Origin: Eulemur rufifrons
Lineage: Eukaryota > Chordata > Mammalia > Primates > Lemuridae
DNA: 64,000 nt
Assembly: GCF_041146395.1 (NCBI RefSeq)
Contig: NC_090990.1
Location: 41,922,001 to 41,986,000 of the forward strand
Reading direction: 5' to 3'
Of the stretch, positions 45,590 through 59,134 are shown piece by piece. Position numbers and translations under genes: made by a program. The notes beneath the pieces were generated by a model. It was not told the DNA's origin. It did no database searches and was given only the letters and a program-made list of their open reading frames with translations. Positions within the stretch are counted from its first letter, which is position 1, and every line of letters starts with the position of its first letter.

Positions 45590-46090
45590 AAAAACAGATT
45601 TATAGAAATGGAACTCACATACCATAAAATACACCCATTTACCGTGTACAATTCAATGGTTTTAGCATATTCACAAGGATGAGCTCCATCACCACAATCA
45701 ATTTTAGAACATTTTTATCATCCCTAAAAGAAACCCTGTACCTATTAGCAGTCACTGCCTATTCTGTCCAACCCCTCCTTCCCTCCTTCCCTGGTAGTCA
45801 CTAATCTACTTTCTGTCTCCATGGATTTGCCTATTCTGGACATTTCATATAAAAAGAGTCATATTAGTACAATGTGTGGTCTTTTGGGACTGACGTCTTT
45901 CACTTAAGATAATGTTTTCAAGGTTTATCCAAATTGTAGCATAAATCAGTTCTTCATTTTTTATTGCTAAATATTATTCCACTGTATGGGTACAACACAT
46001 TTTTGTTTATACATTCATCTGGTAACTTTAGGTTGTTTTCACTTCTTGGCTATTGTGAATAATGATACTATAATCATTTGTGCCACTGAA
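45590..46090 (-). mobile_element. L1 3' region, antisense
   Basis: Contains 'accgtgtacaattcaatggt', 'ccatggatttgcctattctg', 'caaggtttatccaaattgta' and 'ttcttggctattgtgaataa', a standard antisense L1M 3' pattern. Confidence 0.85.
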
Positions 46091-46159
46091 GGGACTTTAG
46101 CTTTTACTCTAAATTTTAAAAAAGTTCATTTTAGACCATGGATCAGAAAAGTGATAATC

Positions 46160-46600
46160 TGACTTAAGTGTTAAAAAAAAAAAATCATTCTGGCTATTTT
46201 GAGACTAGACTAGGTGTGGACAAAGGTAGAAGCAAGGAGTCTGGTTTAGAGACTATTGCAATAACCCAGGAGAGAGGAGGCTGTGGATTGAATTAAGGTG
46301 GTAGTGGTAAACTAGGTGGGGTGGGTGGTCAGTTTCTGGATATATTTTGAAGGCAGAGCCAACAGGATTTGTTGATAAAATCAATATGTGGTAAGAGAAA
46401 AGAGAGCTATCAAAGATGATTCCAAGGATTATAGCCTGAGTGTCTAGAAGGATGAGGAGTTGCCATCAACAAAGATGAGAAGGACTAAGACTGAAGCGGA
46501 TCTGGAGAGGGAAGATCAGGAGTTCAGTTTTGGGAACATTAAATTTGAAATATCTGTTAGATATCCAAGTGTCAAGATGTGAAGTAGACAGATAGATACA
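46160..46600 (-). repeat. L2 LINE, antisense
   Basis: Contains 'atcattctggctattttgag', 'attgcaataacccaggagag' and 'gttagatatccaagtgtcaa', the reverse complement of L2 ORF2 C-terminal sequence. Confidence 0.7.
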
Positions 46601-46829
46601 TATTAATATTATAGATATCGTTTTATTTGTCCTGATAACATGAAATAACTAGCATTACTAATTTAATTTTTATTCAGTCAGTAAACAATTAATGAGTTAT
46701 CTATGCTACGTAAGGCACAACTGCAGATATCCAATAAGGGTAATTTAACTCTGTTTATGCCTCAGATAGTATTGTACATGTTGCCAGCCATCAGGGAAGG
46801 CAGTGATGGGGCTGAAGACCTGTATGTCA

Positions 46830-46952
46830 GTTCTATCTCTATTCTGACTGTTTACGGGATCTTGGGCCAGTACCTTCGCCTACCTAGGCCTCAGTTCCGT
46901 CAACTTTAAAATGGGCAGTTGTGCAAGAAGGTGGTTAAGAATCTCCCCCCAC

Positions 46953-46983
<31 letters not shown>

Positions 46984-46985
46984 CT
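46830..46985 (+). repeat. MIR fragment followed by (CA)n
   Basis: Contains 'gggatcttgggccagtacct' and 'gcctcagttccgtcaacttt', then a CA run at about 46953-46981. Confidence 0.65.
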
Positions 46986-47199
46986 AAAAATACTTCAATA
47001 TTCTCATCTCAATTGAAAATTGTTTTTTTCCAGGTGACATCATTTCCTTGGAACTTTTCTGGGGAAGGCAACTCCTTTTCCTTCTGCTGTTACTTCACTG
47101 GACAAGGAAAAAAGAATTTGGTCTATATATTCCTAACTCTCCATGGCCACTTTCATACTGTTGTTTCTCTACCATGAACTTAACAATCTCTCTTCTTTA

Positions 47200-47475
47200 A
47201 ACAACAAATAAATCTTTTATTATTATTGTAAGAGTAATACAAATTCAATGTAGACAAAAACTCAAACTATGTTGCCTTTCCTTTTCCTTTGCTAATTTCT
47301 CATAACTCTGTGCTCATACATTTGATATGGCCTTTGTGACATTCTGTCTGCTGTCATAGTTACTTGTGGGCTCTGAGATTGTATATTTCATAATGCCAGT
47401 GATTGTCTCATATTCATTTTCCCCATTATCAGTAACAAAATATTATTCCGAAGTAATGAGTGATTGAATAAACCA
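47200..47475 (+). repeat. L2-like fragment
   Basis: The end of this block, 'cttgtgggctctgagattgt' to 'gagtgattgaataaacc', has the shape of an L2 3' end; the first part is not assigned. Confidence 0.4.
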
Positions 47476-47579
47476 TCTATAAAATAAATTTTCTAAAATC
47501 TAAAATACAATAAAATAAAATTTCCCAGAAGGAAACTTCTGATATCTGTGGGTGGTTTTTTTCCTTTTTGAGCTCTTCT

Positions 47580-47615
47580 CATTAAATATTATCATTAAAT
47601 ATTATCATTAAACCG
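47580..47615. repeat. 13-bp minisatellite, about 2.5 copies
   Basis: The unit attaaatattatc repeats directly and is followed by a partial third copy. Confidence 0.85.
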
Positions 47616-47684
47616 CTTTGATTTCATACACATCAATGAGGTCACTGGAATTCTCTCTGGCACATGCAAGGTATTTCTAATTTT

Positions 47685-47920
47685 TTTAAAAAGTAGCATA
47701 GTGGAAAGATAATTGCAATTAGAATCAGCAATCTGAATTCCAGATTTGTCGCTAAATAGCTGTATACCTCGGGTAAGTTCCTATCTCTCCCAGAGCCTCA
47801 GTTCCGATGTGATAAAGTGAGAATTACAGACTTTATACACTGGGTTGATATGGCAATATAATGAGATAACAAATGTGAAAATTCTTCACAGACTGAAATG
47901 ACTATTAAAAAGCATCTTTT
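47685..47920 (+). repeat. MIR SINE, near full length
   Basis: Contains 'aaagtagcatagtggaaaga', 'tgtatacctcgggtaagttc', 'agagcctcagttccgatgtg' and 'atataatgagataacaaatg'. Confidence 0.75.
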
Positions 47921-47924
47921 TTAA

Positions 47925-48720
47925 AAAATAATTTCTGAGAAGACATACCATTATTATGTTATTTTTACTGTTAAAATGATCAAAATTCTTCAACAGAATA
48001 ATTTAACAGGCTCCTAGTTTAATCCTAAGATTTGATAGGACTTTAACCTGATAGTCGTACTCAGTAATTTTTCAATTAAGGGGACAGAAAAATATATCCG
48101 TAACAATTTTGGAAATTTATGTAATCTTAGGGCTGCCACATTTGCAGCACAGCTCCAAGATTCCAAGATCTCTATCCACAAAGGTCTCAGTGGAGCCCCC
48201 TGGAGCGGTACAGCACGGTGGCCTTGGTGGTTATCCATGTAGTTAGTTACAAGAAGAACTGAGAGACTAAGTATGGGTCACCTAATAAATTCTGAGTGTT
48301 TTGAGTTATACTGTGTATTCATAATGAATTCTTAAGCTGTATATATTCCTCTTGATCATTACTAATACCAAAAATGTGATGAAAAAGCATTGAGTCAAAT
48401 ATTCAAAGGATTAAGCTGAGATGGAATAGCTAACTAGATAGATAGATAGAGAGAGAGAGGGGTACAGATATAGGTTCATCCCTCCTTGGCCTAGGTGCTT
48501 CACATCATTTTATTAACGTAGGTCTGGATCTCATTCTCCATTAAGAAGTGTTTTGAAACAATGGTATGGTTATAATTTGTTTAAAATTAACATATTCCAA
48601 TAAATCAATTATAATGTCTAAAAATACATGCAAATGTATTACTTAGGTACATTTAAATACATAAATGCTATGCCACACAAATTTTCTTATGGTATATAGA
48701 TATTATGCATACTTAACAGC
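47925..48720. other. Unassigned intergenic sequence with GATA/GA run
   Basis: A GATA and GA run lies at about 48435-48460. No exon recognised. Confidence 0.45.
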
Positions 48721-49790
48721 TGTGTTTCATGGATTTACCCATTTATTCAAATAAACATCAAAGGACATTTACTCTGTGTTAAGTACTAGAAAAAAGTTAA
48801 AGGAAAAAAGAGGGGAAAAGGCAATGATCATCCCTAATTTTTATGGGGCAAAATCATCCTCAGGTAGGAAAGAGTTAAGACACATGAGTCAGTGTGGTAT
48901 TCAGGTTGATCATTTGACAAAAGGAATTGTTTTGAGTAGGACATTGAATCATTACCAAATGTGTTTCACTCCAGCCAGCGCAAAGAAGTTTTAAAGCTCT
49001 TTGTGAGCCAAATACAAAGCTATAAATGCTGGAAGAGGAAGATCCTTTTCCATTGCCTGGCAGGTCCAATGACACTAGTAAGGGAAGAAGCAGCAGCTTT
49101 GGCAGGAGCCCAGCAAGTGCCAGAGCAGCAAGGACACCTGGAGCAGCAACAGCAGGAGGAAAACTTCATCCAGGATCCCAGGGAAGAAGTCAGGCACCTG
49201 GGCAGCTTGGGATCCTGGTGACTTCACTACAAAAGGGTTATAATATCAAAGGTAATACCATAATAACAAGAAAAGGGAGTTACACAAAGGGACTTTGTTG
49301 TCCTTCAATCTCTTACAAGAATGACAAGCCTATTTATCCTTAAAAAAAAAAAAAAAAAGAAAGCTCTCCTTTTTAACAATATTAGTTAAACTCAAACTTG
49401 TCCTATTTATTAACCCAGTTCATATTATCATAATAAAGAAGACATTATTTTACAGTTGAATCTGGGAGAAAAATTTTGTCTAATGCCCTAACCTATGCAC
49501 TGGAGTGAAGGTGAAGGTAAATGTCCCAAGGTAATCACACATAAAAGTGCATTTATGCCCTTGAGCATTCTTTGTAGGTCACTCTTCAGGGATAATGAGT
49601 AATTAATTATTCAGCTTCCAGGATTTGGTACAGACACTCTCACTCTAAACAGGACAGGAAACCTAGGAAAAAAATGCTAGGGTTAATGTTTGAGGAAGTC
49701 TTTTAACTTATAGTAGACATGTTTCTGAATTCTTTTTTTGGAAGGGAGTGGCTGTCCTCCTTGAATTGCCTAACTGATTCATTTGATTCA
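48721..49790. other. Mostly unassigned intergenic sequence
   Basis: The stretch 49000-49220 is richer in G/C and CAG than its surroundings and gives overlapping plus-strand open frames, one with a Gln/Glu-rich segment. No family was recognised. Poly-A lies at about 49341-49358. Confidence 0.4.
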
Positions 49791-49794
49791 TCCT

Positions 49795-49995
49795 GATATT
49801 GTTATAGTTAAGAGTTTGGAGTCAGACAGACTACTATTTACCGGCATGTTTAGCCATGGGCAAGTTACTTCAGCTCTTTGCTCCTGAGTGTCCTGATCTG
49901 TTAAACAAGGAGAGCTATATCTGCTTTGCAGTGTTACTGTGCAGATTAAATAATGAATACACGAACTGTTAAATAAAATGCCCAATTCATGGTAT
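49795..49995 (+). repeat. MIR SINE, near full length
   Basis: Contains 'gttaagagtttggagtcaga', 'agccatgggcaagttacttc' and 'cagtgttactgtgcagatta'. Confidence 0.8.
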
Positions 49996-49999
49996 TCTA

Positions 50000-50450
50000 T
50001 ATTTCAGCAACATAACAGGACTACTCCTTAGAAATTACATTTTGTAACAGAGGATTAACTCCACGTTTGGTAGTTAATCAAAATGTTCAAATTTCTAAAA
50101 TATAGACAAATTACAAAAGAAGTGTAGTCGTCTATATCAGGCCAGCATATTCTTCCAAACAGAAAGGGCTAAAGATAAAATGAGACTGAGAGCTCATATA
50201 GGCCAATAAAAAATTTATCTGAAAAAGCTCAGGACGCTGTTTAAATTCTTCCTAGGCTTTGTCATGCTGACCTCTGGATTATGTGATTGCATCTAAATAG
50301 GAGGAAGTGTGATAGAATCTAAACTCCCCACCTCTGCGATTTACAAGTTGCAAAACTGGTCTAAATGTCCACCTTTGCCACAGAAAGAGAGCACCTCAGC
50401 AAAATTATTCCTTTAATGTATAAATATAATCAACTCTCAGAGCTGCAAAG
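50000..50450. other. Unassigned intergenic sequence
   Basis: No repeat or exon recognised. Confidence 0.4.
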
Positions 50451-50454
50451 ACTC

Positions 50455-50985
50455 TTAATGGTGGCTTGGACCACTGCCTCCTTTTACAAGAAGGAGACTA
50501 AGAGGTTTGCTTAAGACAGAGAAAAACAGGATCCCAGATCTTCTCATTCCTGTGCACTTTCCATTGTACCACATAGTTTCTATTTTGTTTCACATGTGAA
50601 GGATTCTGTTTTACCAGAGAAGTAGAGGCAAGAAAGAATCTTCCTGTATCTATTCCTGTACTTCCTAATCCATAACGCATTTACATGTGGTTTTCAACCA
50701 AAAATATTTGGAAACGTGATAACATTTGGAGGTTACTATGTGCACATAGTGATTGGGACCCAGGAATATTGCAAAATGCAACATAATAAGTTATCATGCA
50801 CAAATGCAACAGTGGTCCTATTGGAAAAAAAATTATGTACTGAATATATCCCAGGCAGTATGCTGCTAAATGCTTAAATACATTACATCCCATTTAATTT
50901 ACATAATAAATAAGATATGTACTATCAAAATTTCCATTTTACAGAGTAGGAAATCAATGCACTGAGGGGAAGACCTACCTGTGTA
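50455..50985 (-). repeat. Two antisense MIR-class fragments
   Basis: One at about 50460-50585 ('aagaaggagactaagaggtt'), another at about 50835-50975 ('tcccaggcagtatgctgcta', 'tccattttacagagtaggaa'). The sequence between them is unassigned. Confidence 0.55.
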
Positions 50986-51049
50986 TGCATGCATATATAT
51001 ATATGTAGGCATTTTCCTCAAAACCAATTTTTAGGATCAAAATAAAGAG

Positions 51050-52120
51050 TACAGACATACTCCATTTTTTTGCACTTCACTATATCACACTTCACAGATA
51101 TTACCTTTTTTACAAATTGAAGGTTTGTGGTAACCCTAAGTTGAGCAAGGCTATTGCTATAATTTTTTCAACAGCATGTGCTCCCTTTGTGTCTCTATGT
51201 CACATTTTGATAATTCTCACAATATTTCATACTTTTTCACTATCATTATAGCTGTTATGATGATCCGTGATCAGTGATGTTACTCTTGTAATTATTTGGG
51301 GGGCACTGCAAACTGCACCCAAATAAGACAGCGAACTTAATTAATAAATGGTGTATGTGTTCTGACTGCTCCGCTGATCAGCTGTTCCTCCATCTCTCTC
51401 CCTCTCCTTGGGCCTCCTTATTCCCTGAAATACAACAATACGGAAATTAGGCCAATTAATAACCCTACAATGTCCTCTAAGTATTCAAGTAAAAGGAAAA
51501 GTCACACATCTCTCATTTTAAATCAAAAGCTAGAAATGATTAAGCTTAGTGAGGAAGGCGTGTTGAAAGCCAAGATAGGCCGAAAGCTAGGCCTCTTGCA
51601 CCAAACACTTAGCCAAGTTGTAAAAGCAAAGGAAAAGCTCCTGAAGGAAATTAAAAGTGCTACTCCAGTGCTACCCACAAATGATAAGAAAGTGAAACAG
51701 TCTTATTCCTGACATGGAGAAGGTTTTAGTGGACTGGACAGAAGATCAAACCAGCCACAACATTCCCTTAAGCCAAAGCCTAATCCAGAGCAAGACCTTA
51801 GCTCTCTTCAATACTCTGAAGGCTGAGAGAGGTGAGGAAGCTGCAGAAGAAACGTTGAAGCTTTGCAGAGGTTGGTTCATGTGGTTAAGAAAAAAGCTGT
51901 CTCTATAACATCAAGTGCAAGGTGAATCAACAAATGCTGATATAGAAGCTGCAGCAAGTTATCCAGAAGATCTAGCTAAGATCACTGATGGAGGTGGCTC
52001 CACTAAACAGCAGATTTTCAATGTAGATGAAACAGCTTTCCATTGGAAGAAGATGCCATCTAGGATTTTTCATAACTAGAAGAGAAGTCGATGCCTGGCT
52101 TCAAAGATTCAAAGAGGGGA
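51050..52120 (+). mobile_element. Tigger1 DNA transposon, 5' half
   Basis: A pogo-like (Tc1/mariner superfamily) transposon relic. It starts at 51052 with cagacatac, the worn left inverted terminal repeat, right after the TA target dinucleotide at 51050-51051. The 5' region ('caaattgaaggtttgtggta', 'cagcatgtgctccctttgtg') leads into the transposase. The match stops at about 52120, roughly mid-transposase; the right half and right end are absent. The full element is about 2.4 kb in primates. Transposition of Tigger families ended long ago, so this is a fossil. Confidence 0.93.
51470..52110 (+). pseudogene. Tigger1 transposase N-terminal part, broken
   Basis: The first block (51470-51712, 80 codons) begins [20 protein letters not shown] and holds the first helix-turn-helix of the CENP-B/pogo DNA-binding region (about residues 12-55, including [13 protein letters not shown]). 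It ends at a TGA near 51710. The second block (51714-51908, 64 codons, [12 protein letters not shown]...) covers the second DNA-binding helices, ending [10 protein letters not shown] before a stop. From about 51920 to 52080, frame shifts link to the start of the DDE nuclease region; '[16 protein letters not shown]' at about 52018-52065 carries the first Asp. The other catalytic residues are lost with the missing 3' half. Confidence 0.9.
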
Positions 52121-52690
52121 GGCATTATTCACTTTCTACCACATTAGTACAGTCCCTTTTTACTTTTTAGTGTATTTCCTTCTGATATTATTTCCTATGC
52201 ATTTGATTTTTTACGATAATTACAGTATGCATACAAATAGGCTTATATTCTTATTTTCTCATTTAACATATTATGAAAAATCCTTACTGTATAACATTAT
52301 TTAAAAAAAATTATAGTGTTCAAATCAGTGGCTATACCTTAATTTTATTAAACAGCCTTTCTTTAGTCCATTTTGCTTCATTAAGTGCAAAACAAAATTC
52401 ATGATCTATTAAATAATCCCAAATAATCTCTATCTATTCCTCTCCCCAACACTCTCCAAGTCTTCCTCTAGGCTTTAGCTATACTTTTGATCATTCTAGG
52501 ATGCCCGTTTTCCTCTGTTCATGCTGTTTCCTTATTTGAAATATTCTAAAATATCTTTTGTGCCTTCTCCTTTTGACTTCTCTTTTAGAGGAAGTATTAC
52601 TTTCTCTAGAAAGCCTTTTTGAGAGATTACTATAAGACCTATGTGGTTGGATTAATTGTGTGCCCACATATATCAAAACACTTATGAGGA
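52121..52690. other. Intergenic sequence with a worn L2-like part
   Basis: The portion at about 52440-52640 resembles L2 sense sequence ('cttctcttttagaggaagta', 'ctctagaaagcctttttgag'). The portion 52121-52440 is not assigned. Confidence 0.4.
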
Positions 52691-54200
52691 AAAACCTCCA
52701 CTTCCCCCAAAATGGAATAACTGGTACTAGACTTGCCCTCCTGCCATAAAACAAAAACTAGAAGAATGGACAAAATATGTAAAAAAAATAGTTTTCAGAA
52801 TTTGGACAATAAGCACAACAAGTCTCTCATTCTTGAGAAAAGAGAAAAAGATAAGAAAATCCCTGTGGTTGCCCCATCTTTCTTTTACTTGGAGGCACTT
52901 TACAAAATATGATACAGGCAGAAAAGCACAAACAGAGGAGAGCAGTCTCACTGAATGGAGGAGAGAAAGAGATCAGAAGTTAGAGAGGCCAAGGTGGCTG
53001 TAATTTTCAGAGCAGAGGGAGCTACACAGAAACAACTCTCCAGCAAGCTGCATAGGAACTCACTGAGTCTGTTATCGAATACCAAGTTTTGAATACTTAG
53101 AGTAAAACTCCATGAGGCTGGACAAAGAATGATTGAAGAGCTGCAAGCTGAACAATTCTCAGAACCCACAGAAGAGTGGAAAGATATTCAAGTTCCAACA
53201 AGCCAAAGGAAAGAGGCATTATTGAACACCTAATGCATACACTAGAAACCCAAGAAAGTTAATACCGTAGTAGTAGAGCTCAACTAGTCCTTGAGTGAAG
53301 GCTACTCTGGATCAGCTCAAACAAAACTTAAAAACAAGCCTCAAAAACATCAAGCTGGTCTTAAAGTAACTTAGTATTCTTTTTAAAAAGACTTCAAAAT
53401 TCAGATATCCAACATCATAACTTCACTATGTCTAACTTCCAATTAAAATTTCTAGACAAAGAAGCGGGAAAAGGTGACCCATAATCAGGAGAAAAATAAG
53501 TTAATATAAATGATGTAGAAATGACAGATGCAGGCAGGAACTTTAAAGCAGTTCAAGAATTTAAAGGAAAATACAAATTAATTCAGAAAAAATGAAAATA
53601 AAAATGGAAATTAAAGTACAATATCCTAAATAAAAGAATTCACTGGGCCAGGCTGACGCCTGTAATCCTAGCACTTTGGGAGGTCAAGGTGGGAGGATTG
53701 CTTGAGCTCAGGAGTTCAAAACCAGCCTGAGAAAGAGCGAGACCCCATCTCTACAAAAAAACAAAAAAGAAAATAATGGTACATGCCCGAGGTCCCAGCT
53801 ACTCAGGAGGCTGAGGCAGGAGGATCACTTGAGCCCAGGAGTTTGAGGTTGCTGTGAGCTATGATGACACTACTGCACTCTAGCTAGGGTGACAGAGCAA
53901 GACTCTGTCTGCAAAAAAAAAAAACAAAAAAAAAAAAACAAAAAAGAATCCACTGAATGGGCTTAACAGATTGGATATTACATTAAAAAAGATGGGTGAA
54001 CTTGAAGACATAGTAAACTGAAATATACCCAAAGTGAAGCACAGAGAAAAAAAGACAAAAAAAAAAAAAAAAAAAAAAGGAACAGTTACAATGACTTATG
54101 GAATAATTTCAAGCAGTGTAACATACATGTAATTCAAATTCCACTGGAGAGCAAAAATAATGGAAAATTTCCAAATTTGTTATTTGTTGAAAACTATAAA
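52690..54200 (+). mobile_element. Old L1 5' UTR / ORF1 start region, split by an Alu
   Basis: The left block (52690-53645) has 'gaaatgacagatgcaggcag' and 'ggaactttaaagcagttcaa'. The right block (53942-54200) continues with 'tgaatgggcttaacagattg', 'ggtgaacttgaagacatagt' and 'aagtgaagcacagagaaaaa', as in L1M 5' regions. A poly-A-like run lies at about 54056-54078. Confidence 0.7.
53632..53955 (+). mobile_element. Alu SINE with 14-bp target duplication
   Basis: Body at about 53646-53941, both monomers, with deletions at the monomer junction. The flanks aaaagaattcactg (53632-53645) and aaaagaatccactg (53942-53955) differ at one base. Confidence 0.9.
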
Positions 54201-54237
54201 TCACACAGATTCAAGTTCAACAAATACCAAGCAGAAT

Positions 54238-54299
54238 AAACACACACACACACACATCTTGTTGGTATTGTTTCTCTGGAGAACCCTGACTAATACAGA

Positions 54300-54300
<1 letters not shown>
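54238..54300. repeat. (CA)n and LTR-end-like scrap
   Basis: A CA run at about 54239-54256 is followed by 'tttctctggagaaccctgac' and 'taataca', which resembles the end of an old LTR. Too short to assign. Confidence 0.4.
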
Positions 54301-56250
<1,950 letters not shown>

Positions 56251-56289
56251 GGACTGTGGTAGCCATAGAGGTGCACTACTCAGCTCTCC

Positions 56290-56425
56290 CTTCAAAAAGG
56301 GGGGATAGGCACACTTGTAGCTCCGGCTTGGGCAATGCAAAGGCAATATATGTAACCAAAATGTTTGTAGCCCCATAACATTCTGAAATTTTAAAAAAGA
56401 AAATAAACAAATAAGTAGGGGGAAA
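56290..56425 (+). repeat. Possible short L1 3' tail
   Basis: Contains 'gcaatatatgtaaccaaaat' and 'gtttgtagccccataacatt', followed by an A-rich end, similar in style to strepsirrhine L1 termini. Family assignment is tentative. Confidence 0.4.
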
Positions 56426-56578
56426 AAAGAAGGAGCTTGCTGTTCAGCTGTAGCTGCAAAGAGTAAAGTCATCTGACAGTCTCCCATTTCACCACTTTCA
56501 GGATTCACTTTGGTTTTTGAACTGAGACTTTGGTCTTTCCAGGCAACAACATGCCAATGACTAAAGAAGGTACATGTA

Positions 56579-56875
56579 TGTTATGGACTGAATATTTGTG
56601 TGCCCCCAAAATTTATATGTTGGAGCCCTAACCTACAATATGGTGCTATTCGGAGATTGTCTCTCTCCCCCTGCCCGGCCCCATCCCCAGCAAGTACAGA
56701 GGAAAGACCATGTGAGGACAAAGTCAGAAAGTGACAAGAGCCCTCCCTAGGAATTGAGCATTGCTGGACCTTAATCTTGAACTTCCCAGCCTCCAAAACT
56801 GTGAGATAGTAAATTTCTGTTGTTTAAGCTGCCCAGTCTATGGAATTTTGTTATGACAGTCCAAGCAGACTGACA
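56579..56875 (+). mobile_element. MLT1/MST-like MaLR LTR
   Basis: Starts tgttatggactgaatatttg, includes 'ccaaaatttatatgttggag', 'acttcccagcctccaaaact', 'gtaaatttctgttgtttaag', and ends 'gcagactgaca'. Start and end match the family termini; shorter than usual, with internal deletion. No matching 5-bp flanks seen. Confidence 0.82.
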
Positions 56876-57121
56876 GTGTGCTATAGCCGAGCCATTTATA
56901 ACCAATCAAAACTCTTAATCTTTGCTCTAGAGCTTCTCATTAGGTTGGTTCAGACTTTGTCAGATCTGCATTGCAGTCTTATGCTTTCCCTTTATTGGTA
57001 ACCATTCAAAATGTCTATGGTTTGGTATTTTGTTTTTTTTAATTCAAGCAAATGCCATATATATATATTTGAAATCTCCCCTTCCTTTCTTAGATAAATG
57101 GCAACATACTACAGTTGATTT

Positions 57122-57605
57122 CTTTTTTCTTTTTTTTTTAAATTCAGGATATTATGGAGGTACAAAGATTTTAGTTACATGTAATGCATTTGCCTCACCC
57201 AAGCCAGGGTGTGGCAAGTGTGACCATCTCCTATACAGTGTGCTCCACTTCCATTTGTTGTGGGTTTACCCCCCAACCCCCCCACCTGACCGGCACCCAG
57301 TGAGTATCGCTACCATGTGAGCACCTTAGTGTTGAAAAGTTAGTACCAATTTGATGACAAGTACATGTGGTACATGTTTTTTCATCCTTGTGATACCTCA
57401 CTTGGAAGGATGGGCTCAATCTCTATCCAGGATAATATAAGAGGTGCTAATTCACCATTGTTTTTTGTAGCTGAGTAGTACTTCATGGTATACATATACC
57501 ACATTTTATTAATTCACTCATGTATTGATGGGCACTTGGGTTGTTTCCATATCTTTGCAATTGTGAATTGTGCTGCTATAAACATTCGAGTACATAAGAA
57601 AACGA
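57122..57605 (-). mobile_element. L1 3' end, antisense, lemur-like
   Basis: Begins with a T-rich tail, then 'tatggaggtacaaagatttt', 'cctcacccaagccagggtgt', a C-rich piece near 57270-57286, and ends 'ctgctataaacattcgagta'. A 5'-truncated L1. The 'ccaagccagggtgtggcaag' part is a form I associate with strepsirrhine L1s. Confidence 0.85.
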
Positions 57606-57639
57606 TTTCTAAACTCATACCTGAAGGCTGAACAGGCAT

Positions 57640-59130
57640 TAAATAGAGAAAGGGCATTCTAGGCAGAGGAAAAGCAAATGCTCAGGTGCTGTGGTGTGAA
57701 TGTTTATGGGGAGTAGGAGGAACCGAAAGAAAGCCAATGAGTTGAAAGCACAAAAAGCAATAGAAAATTAACTGGAGAGGTAGGTAGAGGCTGAAACATG
57801 CGGGGTTTGTAGGCTAGATTAAGGATTCTTTATTTTATTCTAAAATATATAGAAATCATTTAAAAATATTAAGCAACGGGGCAACGCAATTGGATTTGGG
57901 GATTGGAAACATCATTCTAGCCACTGGGTGAACCAAAATTGGAGCAGTCCAGGCAAGAGATACCAATACGCTCTGGTGGCAGTGGTGGTGGCAAAGTAGA
58001 CAGATTGAAGAAATATTTTAAAGTAGATTTAATGTTAAATTAAATTATATTATTAAATGCTTAAAACTATCTAAGAATAGATAGTACTTCATGATGGATT
58101 GATTAAGGGAGTGTTTCCTGTAACCATGTTTCTGCTTTTATAACTTGATAGACAGTGATTCCTATCACTGAAACAGGGAACACTGAAAGACAGCCGGGTT
58201 GGGGCAGAGTGAGGGGTGGAGTGGAAATGTGAGTTGGTTATTTGGACATGCTGAGACTGAGGTGCACCTGAGATTCTAACTAAGATAAGTTAGTAAACAC
58301 CAGATGGAAATAAAGGCCAGAGGACAGGTCTTGGTTGATGATACACATTTGTGAGTCATCTGCAAATGGTGTAATTTGAAGTCATGAATGTATGTGAGAA
58401 TGCCAACGTCTGTAATCAGCAGAGGAGAGGCCTAGACCAAGCTTTGGGGAGTGGTAACGTGAACAGCAGAAAGGGGAGGAGGAGCCCACCAAGGAGACAG
58501 AGAAATGGCCGCACATGAGCAGGATTAAAAGGAAGCCAGGGAAAGGGAGTGTACAAAGGAGAGAATGCTCAGTTGTGTTGATTGCTGCTTGAGGTTGAGT
58601 TAAAATGAAGCCATAGAAAAATGATCATTAGATTGAGCAACAGAGAAGTCATTCATAACGTTAGTAAGGGCTGTTTCAGTGAAGCAGTGGAGGCAGAAGC
58701 CTAATTAAAGTAAGTTGAGGAGTGAAAAGGAGATGAGGAGGTTGAAAGGGCTTTCCCTGTAGAGAAGTTTGACTGGAAAAGGAAGTACAGCTATTTCTCA
58801 AGCTATTGTAGAAATAGCTGGAGGGCAAGGTGAGGTTAAGACAGGTCTTCTAAAGAGGGGAGAATAGTTGAATACAGATGGGAATGATTCAGTAGAGTGA
58901 GAGAGATTACAGGTGAAAGAAAAAGGGAGAAATAGCAAGGAACCAAGCGCTCAGAAGGCCAGCGGGAATTAGATCTATATTGAAGAATTGGCTGACAATA
59001 GGAGAAAGAACACTTCATCAGGTGAAATAGGAGAGAAGGAGGAGATGAGGACAGGTACAAGGAGGTTTGTTGACATAGGGATAAGATTATGAGAGAGTGC
59101 ACCTCTGGTGGTTTCTACTTTCTCCACTAA
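57640..59130 (-). mobile_element. Long antisense L2 LINE
   Basis: About 1.5 kb follows the reverse complement of L2 ORF2: 'agaaagggcattctaggcag', 'catcattctagccactgggt', 'catttgtgagtcatctgcaa', 'gccagggaaagggagtgtac', and further pieces to about 59130. A low-identity part lies at 58020-58180. Confidence 0.7.
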
Positions 59131-59134
59131 ATTT

